A stretch of 64,000 nt of DNA from Strigops habroptila (taxonomy: Eukaryota > Chordata > Aves > Psittaciformes > Psittacidae): NCBI RefSeq assembly GCF_004027225.2, contig NC_044283.2, forward strand, positions 9,752,992-9,816,991, in the 5' to 3' direction. A program made the translations under genes and the position numbers. Shown here piece after piece: positions 1-13,000 of this stretch. Under the pieces are notes generated by a model. It had not been told where the DNA came from and did not search any database. It was given only the letters and a program-made list of their open reading frames with translations. Positions within the stretch are counted from its first letter, which is position 1; the number at the start of each line of letters is the position of its first letter.

Positions 1-985
1 ATTTTGGGGCCTTTGGAACTGCATGTTAATCTTTTTGAAATCAGCTAGCAGTTAATTTTCCAGTCTTTAAATTCTAGATCTTCTCATCACCAACCTACCA
101 ACAGGAAAGCATTGAGTCCATTGGGTGTTGTTCACTTTATTTCTTTTTAAGTATAAAATGTGCAGTGGCATCTTGTTAATACCTAACTTGTTCTGGATCG
201 TTTTGCTACTTCTAACTGATGGCCATATGGAATATGGGAGTTAGCATTATGTCATAGGAAAGTCTGTACAGGGGTACCATCAGGAATACTGATTTGTTCT
301 AAAATAATTTCTGTAAAGTTGACAGAGCTTTTGCTTTTCCTGATTTGGCACTGTAAAATAATAATCACTTGAAATGAGAAGTCAAGTGAAATTGCCAAGC
401 AGCTTCTTAGTGTTGGAAACACAAATTGTTTTGTTAAAAACTTGAATGAAGTGACTGAGAGAAGTAGAACTTTTTACTTTCCTGATGATGAGAGGGGTAG
501 TAAACTAGAAACAAGTACAAATGATGCAGGATCTTCATACTTTTCTGAAATACCAAATATTAATAATGCCTTGCGGTTTCATACTTGTATGCATGTATTT
601 TTATATTAATTGAATGTCCTTTTTAGTTGTAAAGTAGAGGCCTTTCCAATTGCATGCTTTCCTTCATTTATCTGGGAACCAGAATATTTTAAACTGTTAC
701 CTGATCTGTAGAGTTTTACCATGAGCCAGTTCTAAAAAGCAAAGGACAGTACCTGCTGTGGTACTTAAAGACTAAATTCTGATGAATGTGAGGAAACAGC
801 TAGGAACTGAAGCACATGTCTTCAAGTGCTTATAGGGACAGCTTTATTTGTTGGACAGGGCCAAAGCAATCAACACTAGTTGCAGCTTGTTGACAGGTTC
901 ACCCACCCCCTTTTTCAAATACAAAAAATGGGGTTAACTTTTCTCTGTTGCTCATGTGACTGTATTCTGCTGCTTTCCTTTACAG
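1..985 (+). other. ADD1: ADD1 intron (5' end outside window)
   Basis: AT-rich intron ending in a good polypyrimidine tract and CAG at 985. I see no coding exon, RNA gene or recognisable repeat in it. Confidence 0.8.
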
Positions 986-1075
986 ATCCGAGAGCAAAAC
1001 TTACAAGATATTAAAACTGCAGGCCCTCAGTCCCAGGTTCTTTCTGGGGTAGTTGTGGACAGAAGTCTTGTACAG
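986..1075 (+). CDS. ADD1: ADD1 coding exon (30 codons, phase 0-0)
   Basis: Begins IREQNLQDIKTAGPQSQ and ends DRSLVQ, matching about human residues 506-535 with three or so substitutions. The acceptor is ttacag and the donor gtgag. This is part of the neck/tail boundary used in adducin oligomerisation. Confidence 0.96.
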
Positions 1076-4000
1076 GTGAGAGTGTAAAATGCCTAAAACT
1101 ATTAGCTTAAAGTTAATCCATTATATCCTCTGCTTTCACCTAATATATCACTATGAAATTATTCTTTAATTGGCAGAGAGTTTCTGTTTTTAAGGTAAGT
1201 CTTAGAGGTAACACCATTGTCTTTGCGAGAGTGCTCAGGGTCAGAAATTTAAGAGGCTTCAGCCATGTAGCCCAAGCATGTCTGTGGAGGATGCTTCTTG
1301 GGTTTGTTTTTTTTTGCTGAATGTAATGCATGAAATTCAGAAGGCTTATTTCTATGGATTAGATTCTTGTTCAAACTTGTTGGGCTTTGTGACAACTTTC
1401 TGTTTGTTTGTTTTCCGAGTTTATGTATCTTGAAGTACTAATAATACTGGGCACAGCAGGCTCACTATGGGGCAGTAGTGTTGTGTGTTAAGTATGTTTT
1501 ATCATGCTTCATAATGTTTTATTTGAAGAGCAGTTTGGAAAAAAAAGCTATTATACGTCAATAAAACTTAAAAGCAGTATATCTGGATATACAAAATACT
1601 TTATCTACGAATTGTAGCTCAAAGTAAAGTAAGAATTAGAGCTATACAGTTATACTGTATGGCTGAATGACTTTAAAGCTCTATATATCTGAGTGCTTTT
1701 AACTGCCTCAGATAAGTATTTTCTGATATACTTTAAAAAGTTTGGCAAGTCTTATCATGACCATAGCATTATTCATGTTGGGTGTCATATTGTGTGCATG
1801 TCAATCCATCGTCACTTGCAATTTCATCTGCCAGTTACCGTTTCTTTGCATGTTTTTAGCAAGCATCATAATGGTTTTGGTTGATGTTTTAAAGCCTGGG
1901 CTCGGTTTGCTCTGTTTACTCAATTTACTGTTGCAGGATGCTCCCCTCTCAGACTGTACGGAATCTATTGAAGGGCTCGATCTCACAGAGCAGGCCTTTA
2001 GTCCCGCTAAATCTCTGTCTGTTAGAAAGGTACTGCCCTGTCATACTGCTCTAAATGCTGTTGTTCACCCTTCATTTTACCTCTTCCTTACCCTGACCTT
2101 TTCCCTATTAGTTAATGATTTGGCTAGAAAAGAAAAAAAAAAATAGATGAATCACCAGATTCTGTATATGCAACTATACCAGCAGGTACTTTACCCTGTT
2201 AAAGTATCTTTTAAGGATTTTGATCTTTTTCTTTCTCTGTAGAAGCTGGTAAGGAAACATTTAATGTTAAGGTGCTGATTAGGTTTCTTTGCGCGTGCTA
2301 TTAGTGTTGAATTACTCTAATCTGAGATCAATGTTGAGTTAATCTCAGCCTGATTACATCAGTGTCATTCCAAAGATACCACACGTTCAGAGCGTGCCAT
2401 GCTAACAAACACTGTCAGCTTTTGATCCTGCATTGCTAGATGTCTTGTTTCCTTAAAACTTCCTGCTGTTACCTACAAGAATTGCTGAGGAATGCCCTGC
2501 ACTTCCAGAATCGATTGGCTTTCAGACATGTAATCATGCTTGTGCTTATGTAATACACTTTAAATACAGAATGAATTCAAGAGAGGTGTGTATGGTTGGG
2601 GTGGGCAGTCCTTTGAGGCCAACTAAACAGGAATAATTTTCACATTGGAAACTAAGTGTCCTTAGCTGTCTTTCTCTCCCAGGTTTTGAAGGAGTTTCAT
2701 AGAGGTGATCTGACACGGAAGCACAGTGTGCAAATAAGCATCAGTGTCTCTTCTGCTCCAGTATTTTATCTAAAACATTTTTAAATCTTGGTTTAGGCCA
2801 TGCCTAACGTCTCATTATCAGAATATATCAGATATCAGAACCAGCCAAACAAACACCCCCCCCTCCCCCCCAAACCCAAACAAACAAACCCAACAAACAA
2901 CCCCACAAAAAACCCAACAAACCAAATAACAACAAAAGAACCCACCAGAGAAATGTCTTACAAAGATTATGCCAAAAGTCAGTTGTGTGTTGTGGAACAA
3001 AGGAAGTATAAGCAATCTTAGGATGCCCACATAAACCTCATTGGAAACTTTGAATGAAGCTTTGAGGAGACCTGTACATCAAGGACTTAAGGACTTTTAG
3101 GTACCAGATAATTACAAGTTCTCAGCTGACAAATGCTTTGACACTCAGTTACAGTTAAAGTAAAAAGTTCCATCTGATTGCAGTAATGCTTAAAATGTAT
3201 TGTTTTCAGTTAACACAGTGCACACTATTTGGGCTGAAAACAATTCTGTTTGTGTAAAGTATGCATGTAATGCTTTGAGTCTTCTGTGCCTATGGCTGCA
3301 GTAGTAAATATTCCATTTTTGCCTTGTCACTTGCTTTGTCCATGTTCTGAGAAGTCCTAGCCATGCTGCCACACGAGCTCCTTGTGCACCATGTGATGTA
3401 ATTTGTGTTACAGACTTGGTTAACCAAGCCTCTGCTGCAGTCTTGGCTGAATGAGAGGGGATGTTGGTTATTCTTCCTAATGACCATTCTGCAATCTGAT
3501 TAAAAGAAAAAAATCACATGAATTTTCAAGAATTTAAAGAAAAAGGGGAATCACCCGTTTCATGTCTCTTCCTTTGGAATGGAAATTCTGTGGCTTTGTT
3601 CTTTATGAAGAGCCTCTCAGTTCTGCCCCAGAGGTGGCACTGTGTTTAAATGGCAACTTCTACATGAACGGTACTTTAAGAACCTTGGGTTTTTTGGACA
3701 AAGGCACTGGATTAATGCCAGATTGTGTTAAGAGTGTTTGTTAACTTTAGACAACTATTATGAACCTCATGTCTGAAAGAAAACTTGGCATGTATAAGGT
3801 GCCAGTTTTGCTCATCTATCCCTGAGAACAAGATAAAGTGCTCGCCTGTTAAATGATGGGCACTTCACAGCAGTTCTCAGTTTTTCTCTGAAAGCAAAAT
3901 TGAGTGGAGAGGTTGCAAAATGACTTGAAAATCTAAAATTTCTTGTAGGATATGTGAGGTCCAAGTTTAGTATGAGAGTCTATTGTGTATCATTAGCTAC

Positions 4001-7000
4001 AAATGACTTTCTCTTTGTTGGACTTTTGTGCGAGAATATGCCCCTAGAAAATTCTCAGGAGTGAAAATATGTTCTGTTGGTGAATGTAATCTAGCTGTTA
4101 TTTCTCACAGTGGAGAAAATACTGTTGATATTCAGGTGCTTACAAATGCAATCAAACTTCAAACAGTCATCAAAATAGTACTAGAATCATCATCAAAATA
4201 AAGCTACTATCAGCATAATCGAGTTGAAATCACTAGAACATTCATTTTCTGCATGTCATTCTGCATTGAACCAGAGTGCCAGTCTTTTATATAGGAATTT
4301 ATTTCCTCTCTGCAGGCTCTGTAATACTGGAAGCATCTCCAGACCAATTTTCTTACTCAGTTTTTCTGAAGGTTCATAGGAATATCTCATGGCATGGAAA
4401 GGTTGATAGCTCTGCAAAGTCTTGTCTATTTTAGTGTCACATTTAACAATCTAAAGTATGTCCTGTACTGTCTTTGTAGTTCTTTATACTCATTTTCCTT
4501 CTGTTCGTTCATTTGGTGTTGTATATTTTTATTTGAATTCTTGGAAGGCTGCTCCAATGTCTATTCTGTGAAGTAAAGCATCTCTGCTTCTTTGATTTGT
4601 ATATGTCTTAGAGTACTCATGTTGCAGAACTTACTAACATACTACTGCATGATTTTTTGTCCCCACAGAATCAGTCCCTCTACCCTTAGAATTTTTGAGA
4701 GTGGCCTTTGAACCATATTATTAATACTGAGCAAAATTGGATGTCTTAATCTGGAAAGAGCTTTTAGCAGATCAAAAGTTTGCCTTTCTGGTCTCTTGTG
4801 TGATTTTTCTGCTCTTAAGGTCCAAAAACCACAAATGCTTTTTCTTTGTAATATATAATCCGCTTACTGCTGTTGCCTCTGATCTTTTTCAATATTATTT
4901 CTCTTAGGTCAAAGATACTCAGCTAGCACAAATACTGTTTGCATTGCCTGTGAGTGTGGTTTTTCTGTGTCTTTGGGTTTGGTTTGTTGGTTTTGTTTAA
5001 TTTCGTAAATGCGATAAGCTTGATGCGCTGCTTTTATTCTGAGTAGGTGACAAAGGTACTTGTAAGGAGGAGAACACATAATGCCAGTGCACTGGTCATC
5101 TTTCTGCAAACTCTGTGTCTTGCTCTTTGTTGTTATTAAATCAATAGGTATTGGGTAAAATTTTGTTTCAAGTGAGAGTTGTTCTGCCCAGTCATTTTGG
5201 ATTTAACTCATAGACAAGTTAGATTCTTGAACATTCCAGGGGTACCAATGTGCACTGTGGGTCTTGGTCCTCTGTTGGCCTTTGTAATCCTAGAAGAGTC
5301 TAGAAACCCAGCCTGAGTTCAGTGCTCTACAAGCCCCTCCTATTTACCGCTATGTTTCAGTTAAAATTCCACATTTAGTTTGAAGAGTGGGCAGAGATAG
5401 AGAGAGTTGCTGCGGGCACCAATTTTCTGCTGTCGTTAAAAGCTGGGACTTGTAGTTTTGGGGATGTTTACCTTTTCTACAAAATAATTAGGATTCGTAT
5501 GAAGGTTGATGGTTTTGTGATTTGTTTTTAATACCCTGTCCTGTAAGGAAAGCCACGACTATCAAATTGGTGCTTAATGGAAATAGTTAAGAAAAGGCTT
5601 TTCACTTCCTACTGACATTCTGCATCTGATACGAGCTCCTCTTATTTTATGGATAAACGAAGGTGATCTGTAATTGTTTAGAGATGTTTCTCTCCTGCAG
5701 TTCCTTTGAGGATCTTACAGTGAGGCTTCTTGTTGTGCTGTTTGTTCTTTAGTACTTCTGGCTGGTATTTGTTTCCTGGAGAGCAGCACACATTCTAACA
5801 ACCAGCTGTTCTTACTTTCCTGCATTGCTCTAGGCCACATTTCTGGAGATAAGGGGCTTTCAGAAATACCTTAACTGCTCTTGTCCTCATTCCATCTGGG
5901 CATTCTGGTCTGTCACCTTGTTGGTGCTGACAACTTGTCCAGAGCAGCTCTTAGCATCCAAAACAATGTTCTGTCTAATTTCATCTTCAGTTTTACAGTG
6001 AAGATCTCATGGTTGTTCATCAGGTATGAACGTGGAATGGAATGTTTGTCCCTTTGTTAAGGTGCTGTTTATTTTTGAACTTTCTAATGCTTTCTTTTCC
6101 ATATTGGTACAAATAACGTTTGGGTATGAAGATGATGTGGGCTAATCAATTCCCCATAACTATTTGGTAATGGAATTCAAATACCTCTTTTCAACAATGA
6201 AGGCAACTCAGATGTCACAATGACATGAGGCACAGATCACACATTAGTCATTTCCAAACTAGTGTCAGTAGAGTTCTGTATGTCTAATGAAAAATCAAAT
6301 GCTTAAACAAGTCACTTGAGAGATGCAGCTTTACTCTTTACTATATGGCTTTAGTCTTTACCATATGATTAGAGAAGAAAAACGAAAAACCTTAGCATTA
6401 GAAAATCTCTGATGCAGCTGCTTTTGTCCATTGGAACTTAGTGAACTTAGAATTGCTAATGTTTGTATAACTTTTTGTCTGGCTTGTATGACAAATGTTA
6501 CAGATGTAAATATCTAACTTGTATAAGATGGCAGTTAACCTTTGTTACTTCAAAATTGCTTGTAATAAACTATTAATCCTGATGTATGCAGAACACATAC
6601 AAGATGGCTTTTTACTATAACATCTGTTAGGTGTTACGCAGTAGCTACTAGAAATGGCTTTTCCCTTACTAAAAAACCCCCAAACAAACAAAAAAGCCCC
6701 CCTGAAACAAACAAAAACCCCAAACAAACCACAAAAATACCTGGGAGCTGAGTCCTGTGAACTTCTACAGGTATTCTGTGCCCAGACTGCGAGGCACTTG
6801 GGCCTGGTATCCAGTTTGTCTTGTGGGGAGAAAAAGAACCTTCGTACTTCTGTGGCTTGAGACACAATTCAGCTAGACTGTTGGGCTGCTGTTTGATTTA
6901 CTGCTTAATGGTGGATATTCCCTGGTGGAAACACTGATGTGTCCATAAGAGTAATTAACAAGACCTGTTTTCTCCTTTATATTAACCTGCTGTCAATTAA

Positions 7001-10000
7001 TGTATTTAAAATCTGTAGTAGTTTTGATTTTTTTTCTTTTTCATTTAAAAGAAAATAAATGTAGCATTTTTCAGTTTATCTTTTTGCTTTGTTTCTGGTT
7101 GCTTTGTAGCCTCTGTACTTCTCAGGGTTCTGCAAGTTACTGCTCAATTGCAGATGTATCTTAATTGTCTTTTGTCAGGGAGAACTGGTGACTGCGTCAA
7201 AGGCAATAATCGAGAAGGAATATCAACCCAAAGTCATAGTGAGCACAACAGGACCAAATCCCTTCAATAAACTCACTGATCGAGAACTGGAAGAGTATCG
7301 CAAAGAAGTAGAAAGAAAGCAGAAGGGCCCAGAAGGTTGGTTTCTCTGTGTGTGTGTTTTCTGCAATAGGCTATAAGAACAGCAAGCTTATTAGAATGTG
7401 GGTTACCTGCAAAGACCATGGATCAAGTATTCAGCTTTGGTGTGTTTGTTTTTCCAGTGTGACTTAAAAATTTAAAGGCACGTTGGAGATAGAATGTGCA
7501 ATGTGAGTGTTAATGGAGTATTCTGTAAGTGTCTAGATTTTCTTTTAAAAATTATACTAGCAGATGAACTGGGGTGTTCAGGATGGCCAGGTACTGCAGG
7601 CAAAAAAGTGTTTAGGTACTGCAGAGCATTGCAGACTGTTCAGTTTGTTTCCCTTAGCACTAGAGATAGTCCAGGGTGAGAGAATAGTGTTGCTTTTCAG
7701 CAGCAAAACTGCAGTTTTCTACCTCATTGAAAATTGTGGATTTGTGAAATCTTTTGAATGGGGAAGGTACAGAACCATGTTTGAAGGCTACTTGGAAATG
7801 GCACATATCCCCCAAAACAGACTCTGTAAATTATTGTAGACTTATGAGAGATGGTTGCTGCATCTAAAGTGGTTCTCCTGCTTTACTTCTCTATAATGTT
7901 AAAGGATGATACTTAGATGCTCATCTGTTGTTAGGTTTTGAATTTGAGCAATGCAGGAACCAGAGGTGCCTTTTCTCTTGCAGTGTGTCCTCCTGGCTTC
8001 TGCCTTTTGTTAAGATGATGTAGGAGCCATTGTAGATTGTATGTGTTCAGTTAATCAAGTATTGGACTGTGTGGGGTGGGATATTCTGCTGTTGTGCCTG
8101 TGTAGCTGCAGTGTTTGTTCTCTCAGTAACATTGCCACATGCTTCTTAGATACCATAATACGGAGAGACTGTGTTACTGAGACAGACGCTACCTGAGGAG
8201 CAGAGCACATTGCTTAGAAATCAGACCATCAGTGAGCAAAATAGATCAGATAGAAAAATCTCTGGATTTGAAAGGCAGATCAGAAACCTGTCAAGGAACA
8301 GATACAAAGACTTTACAGGATCGTGACGTATCATCACTGTCTAAATCTTTAGATAACACTCAGTTTGCTGCTGCACGGGTTTCTTGTCAGACCACGCAGC
8401 AAGTCATCACACATCTTAACCAAGAAGAGCCAGATGGGCAGAAGTCCTCCCATAAGGAATTTCATACTGCAGTGATCAAAGCACTAAGGTCCAATCCTGA
8501 CCTTTTGGCTGAGGCCTCAGGTATTATTAATATGGTACAGTTGTGCTTGCAATCTAAGGAACAACCTCTTTAGCTACACCATTTGGAGATTCTATCAGTT
8601 GACTCTCATCTGTGGGGCTGATTTCACTTTTAATTGGGTAGGTGAACTGTACAGAAAAATGTTTTAATACTGTTCCTGATACATGGTGTACTCTTTGTTA
8701 ATGTTTAAACCTGAAAGCAAGGGGGACCTTCCTTACTAATTACATAAACCACTGTGAAATCTGTTTTGAATCATTTAATTACTGCATGTTTCTCTGATTA
8801 TCTGTGCAGTCTTCTCTTCTTTGGGGATGCAAATTTGTTTACTCAGAGTTTCAGCAATGCAAAGCAAGCAAAAGAGCATTATCTTGCGTAGGTCTGAAGG
8901 CATTTTCCCCTCCCATTTGTTTATGTCTTCCTTGTGGTTTTTCCCCACAAGTTTTCTTTAGAACAGCATGATAAACCAATTCATAAACTATTACATTGTT
9001 CATGCCCTTTTGGAAAAACAAAAACCACCACAGAGCACAGCTGCGACTTGAACAGTTCTGTTAATATCAGACTATCACTTAGTTTTCTTTTGCTTGCTTT
9101 GGTGTTATTTCATATCCTGGCAGGATTTTGATTCAGGAAAATGTATTCAAATCTTCTGCACATGGAGCACAAGGAGACTTTTGATTCCTCACATGCTGAA
9201 ACGTTTTCTCTGCCTTTCTACATCTGCAGAACCTTCAGAAGATGGCAGGCCACAGAAAGAGAGAAGTCCCCCTGATCTCACTTCAGCTCGCACTCCTCCC
9301 AGCACGCCGATTAAAATAGAGGAAGGTATGTTCTTCTCATTTGGGGGCCAGGGAAACCCAATAACTGCATCACTAGTGACTGACGCATGAAAATATATGA
9401 ACTAGTAGCTAATAAAAGTAAATTCTGTCTTGTACTTTATTTTTATACTACCTAAAATATACTCCACTAAACTGTGAGTGTACTGGGAGTTCTGTTTACA
9501 ATAATAAAGAAGTGTGCATTAATATAAAGACAAATTTTCATCTCTTCAGAATTGCCTCGTCATCGCTTGGTGTTTCTCAATTGATTTATCCTTTTGTGCA
9601 TTTTCTGTGAGAAATGGTGGCTCTTACGAAATGAAATAGTGTCTGATGGTGAACCAGACACAAATTTGGATGCTTTGGTAAATCTCCTTCGCTGATTGCA
9701 CATTTCTTAAACATTATTGTACTTGGATTACACCTCAGTAAATACTTTTCCAACTCAATTTGACTCTAAACATCATTATTTGCTCACCTTATGTAGTAGT
9801 TTCAACTAAAATGAGAGCAGGGCTGGTAAAGTCCACAATTACCTCAAAAAAAAGGATAAAATAACAATCCTGAAGAGGTGTAATCTAATTTTCGTCTTGT
9901 TTCCTTTACCTTGTTCATTGGATATATCACTTGTCTGTTAGTCTTCCATTCACTACTTCATCTCATCCTGTTTTCTATAAGAATGGTTGCAACCATTCTT

Positions 10001-13000
10001 TTAACTTAACACAATGGCTGTGATGAATGCATAGATTCTCTACTTGTGCTTTTTTCTTCTTGTGGCTGCGTTACAAACAGGAGATGGATATGCTAAAGAG
10101 TACCTGTTACCATAGTAAGTATCATTCCATACTCTGACCTGCTTATGTGCTTTGCTTCACTCCCGCATCTTTGTTTACTAAGGGGTTGTTTGTTGGTTTT
10201 GCTTTTTTTTTTTAAGCAGGCTCTTTCAGTTGAGACTCTGATTTCTTTAGTTGTTGATTTCATGAAATTTGAGGTAGTTACAGATCTTACGTGAAAATGC
10301 GCTCCCCCTTCGAGACACTGGAAGTGACATTATGTGTTTCCATATCTGTGTGTCCCGTTCCTCAGTTTAAAAAGGAGTAGTCTGAAGTTGTCTTTCAGAT
10401 ACAGCTGAAACAGGTCTGGGAGTTTCTGCCCCTGCAGTTTGCTGCTGCCTGTATAACCTGGTATGGACCTGGTAGTAACATGGAAGAAAGTTCCTCATCT
10501 ATTCCAGTGCAAAAGTGTCACCACTGGCATTGACTGAAAGTTACCCAGCAGACTTCTGCACAGAGTGGATATGGAACTACTCCAATGTTATACATGTCAG
10601 CTGTAGGGAAATCCAAATTCCAACAAAGGAATAACAGCAAGAACATGGTGGCAGCAACTTCTACATCTGTTTCGGCTAGCTCTGCAGGGCTACCTCAGAT
10701 TATACTTTAAAGTAATAAGGATGTTTGGCCCCCTCCGTTTGTATGTCCTGTTATATCCAAAAGTCAGCGTGTTTGTCATCGGTATGAAAGTCAAACTACA
10801 GCATAGACACCTGTGGTGTTATTAGTAAAGTTCTAAAACCTGAAAATTCTTTCAATCTGAGATTCGTGCTCCACAAACTCATGTACTTGTGTAAGTTTTC
10901 CAGGACAAACATACAAAGCTCATTTTAGAGAGTAACTGGAAGTTCCCGCCCATGATGACTTTGGTTGGCAGAAGTTCTGTTGAATGACAATGGTCTCTCT
11001 ATAGAGCTGCTTCTCGACCTTTTTACCTCATATTTTCCTCTATTTAAGTGTAGCTGAAGTCAGCAGAGTGTTTTGTGTTAACTCGGTTATGGCCTAGTTT
11101 GTATGTTTGTCCACATGTTTGTGTTGGAAAAACCATAAACCTTTATTCTTCATAAATAATGTGACTTGTAAACACTCACCAGTATTAATGTTACTTTTCA
11201 AACTCTTATGTCACAGTATATATAAAGCAGAAGCATGGATCTAGGCATGATTATTCTAAAAAACTTCAGAAGTTGTGAGGTACTGCAGAGATCTTAAACT
11301 ATAAATAGGTTCTGCAGCAAGATGTGTTCTTAAACCTTCCTAGTCCCGTTACTGAAATCCATCAAGTAGAACACCAAGGTGTTTGCATACTGCATTTGTA
11401 AATCCATCTAGTTCTGGTAAAATACTGTCCTTAGCAAGCTGGGTAAACAGATGTTTGTTTGATTCCAGCATGATGTTAATCCATTTAGGAAAGCTGATGG
11501 TAATTTGACAGACTGGGAAGGATAGCAGTCCTGGATTAATGAGTTATAAACCTGCTTACATTTATCCAGTGCTTAGGCCAACTGGCAAATGCCTGTAGCT
11601 TCCTATTCTTTCATTTTAAGAATTTCTAATCCCTTTTTAAAAAACTTTGTTTAAAACTTTCTTTTAAACTTATTTTAAAAAGATAAAACGAAACCGACTG
11701 GCAGTCTAATATGGTGCCTGCTCTCTAAAAATTGGGCCAGCTAATGAATAGAAAAGACTATTTCAGTTGGAGGGGACCGGTAACAGTGATCTGGTCCGAT
11801 TGCCTGACCATGACAGGGCTGACCAAAAGTTACATCATGTTGTTAAGGGCATTGTCCTAATGCCTCCTAAACTGACAGGCTCGGGGCATCAACCACCTCT
11901 CTAGGAAGCCTACTCGAGGGTTTGACCACCCTCTCAGTAAAGAAATGCTTCTGAAAGTCCAGTCTAAACTCCCCTGGTGCAGCTTTGAGCCATTCCCAGG
12001 CATCCTGTCCCTGGATCACAGGGAGAAGACATGAGCAGGGCTTTCAGTTAATTCCTGAGAACCAAACTGAAATCCAAAAAGAGTGTAGTGGTAGTAAAGA
12101 GTTGTAGGTGGTGCTTCTTACAGGTTTGTGCATCACAAACAGACTCAGGTTAAAGCAGAGCTTTAGGGGGCAGCTTGCAATGTACATAATGGCTTTCTCT
12201 TCTTCCTCTGTTTTCAATCCTGCCTGCGTTATAACTTTTAAACTGCTAACTCGTGCATTCCGAGTGTTTGGCACTGAATACTAGTGTGTGCTCTTTATTT
12301 AACCTCTTAGAAGCTCATGGTGCTCTAGGCAAAATATGTTGGTTTTCTAGCAGGTATTCACAGAACAGAGCCCTCTAAAATAATGTTAGAGGAGTGTTAC
12401 TCCCATCTGGCAGAAATAAAAAGAACACTCTTCGTCATTTCCATAGGAAAAATGGGAAAGTATCGACTATTTTCTGTGAATTCTTATGAAAGCCTTCAGT
12501 CTTTTCAAATTAAAATGAACAAGATTTTAAAAGGGGGAAAAAAATAGTTGCCTTTTGTGCCTTTCAATGAGCATGGCCTGGATTTTGTTCTGAATTCCTC
12601 CTTACGTAACATCAGCGGGGGTATATTTGACACAGCTGACGAGATCCTTGGTTCCAGCGCAGTGAGGAGCATTGCAGGGAACTTAAAGACTGCAGGTTAT
12701 TAAACATGTTATGGACAAAGAGGAGCTGTAAACAGAACATCCCTAAAGCATAGTGGTGAAGGAGGGAAGCGTTACAGTTGAGGGAGCGGTGGTGAAGTTC
12801 ACCTTTGGACATGAAGTTGGCACCAGGTTTCTGATGTTCCTTCTACAGGGGTGAGTTTTGCTGTTGGACATCACATACGTTAAAACCAAAAGCTGTTATC
12901 GCATAACCTGCTGAGCTCATTTAATTTGATAAACCCCATGGATTTAACTTGTAGGTATCCATAATATATACTCATATCTTGCAAAAGTGAAGCCTTTGTC

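Larger units (their letters stand above)
2030..7178 (+). other. ADD1: ADD1 intron, 5.1 kb
   Basis: Large AT-rich intron with no supported exon. It contains two G-poor C/A tracts, listed separately. Confidence 0.8.

Noticed and set aside
485-548. ATGATGA followed by CTGA 57 nt later, resembling C and D boxes of a snoRNA.
   Set aside because: No convincing terminal stem and no clear guide element next to the D box; such short motifs occur often by chance.
1742-2146. 134-codon frame covering the ADD1 31-codon exon.
   Set aside because: Only 1937-2029 is bounded by splice sites and matches adducin; the rest is in-frame intron.
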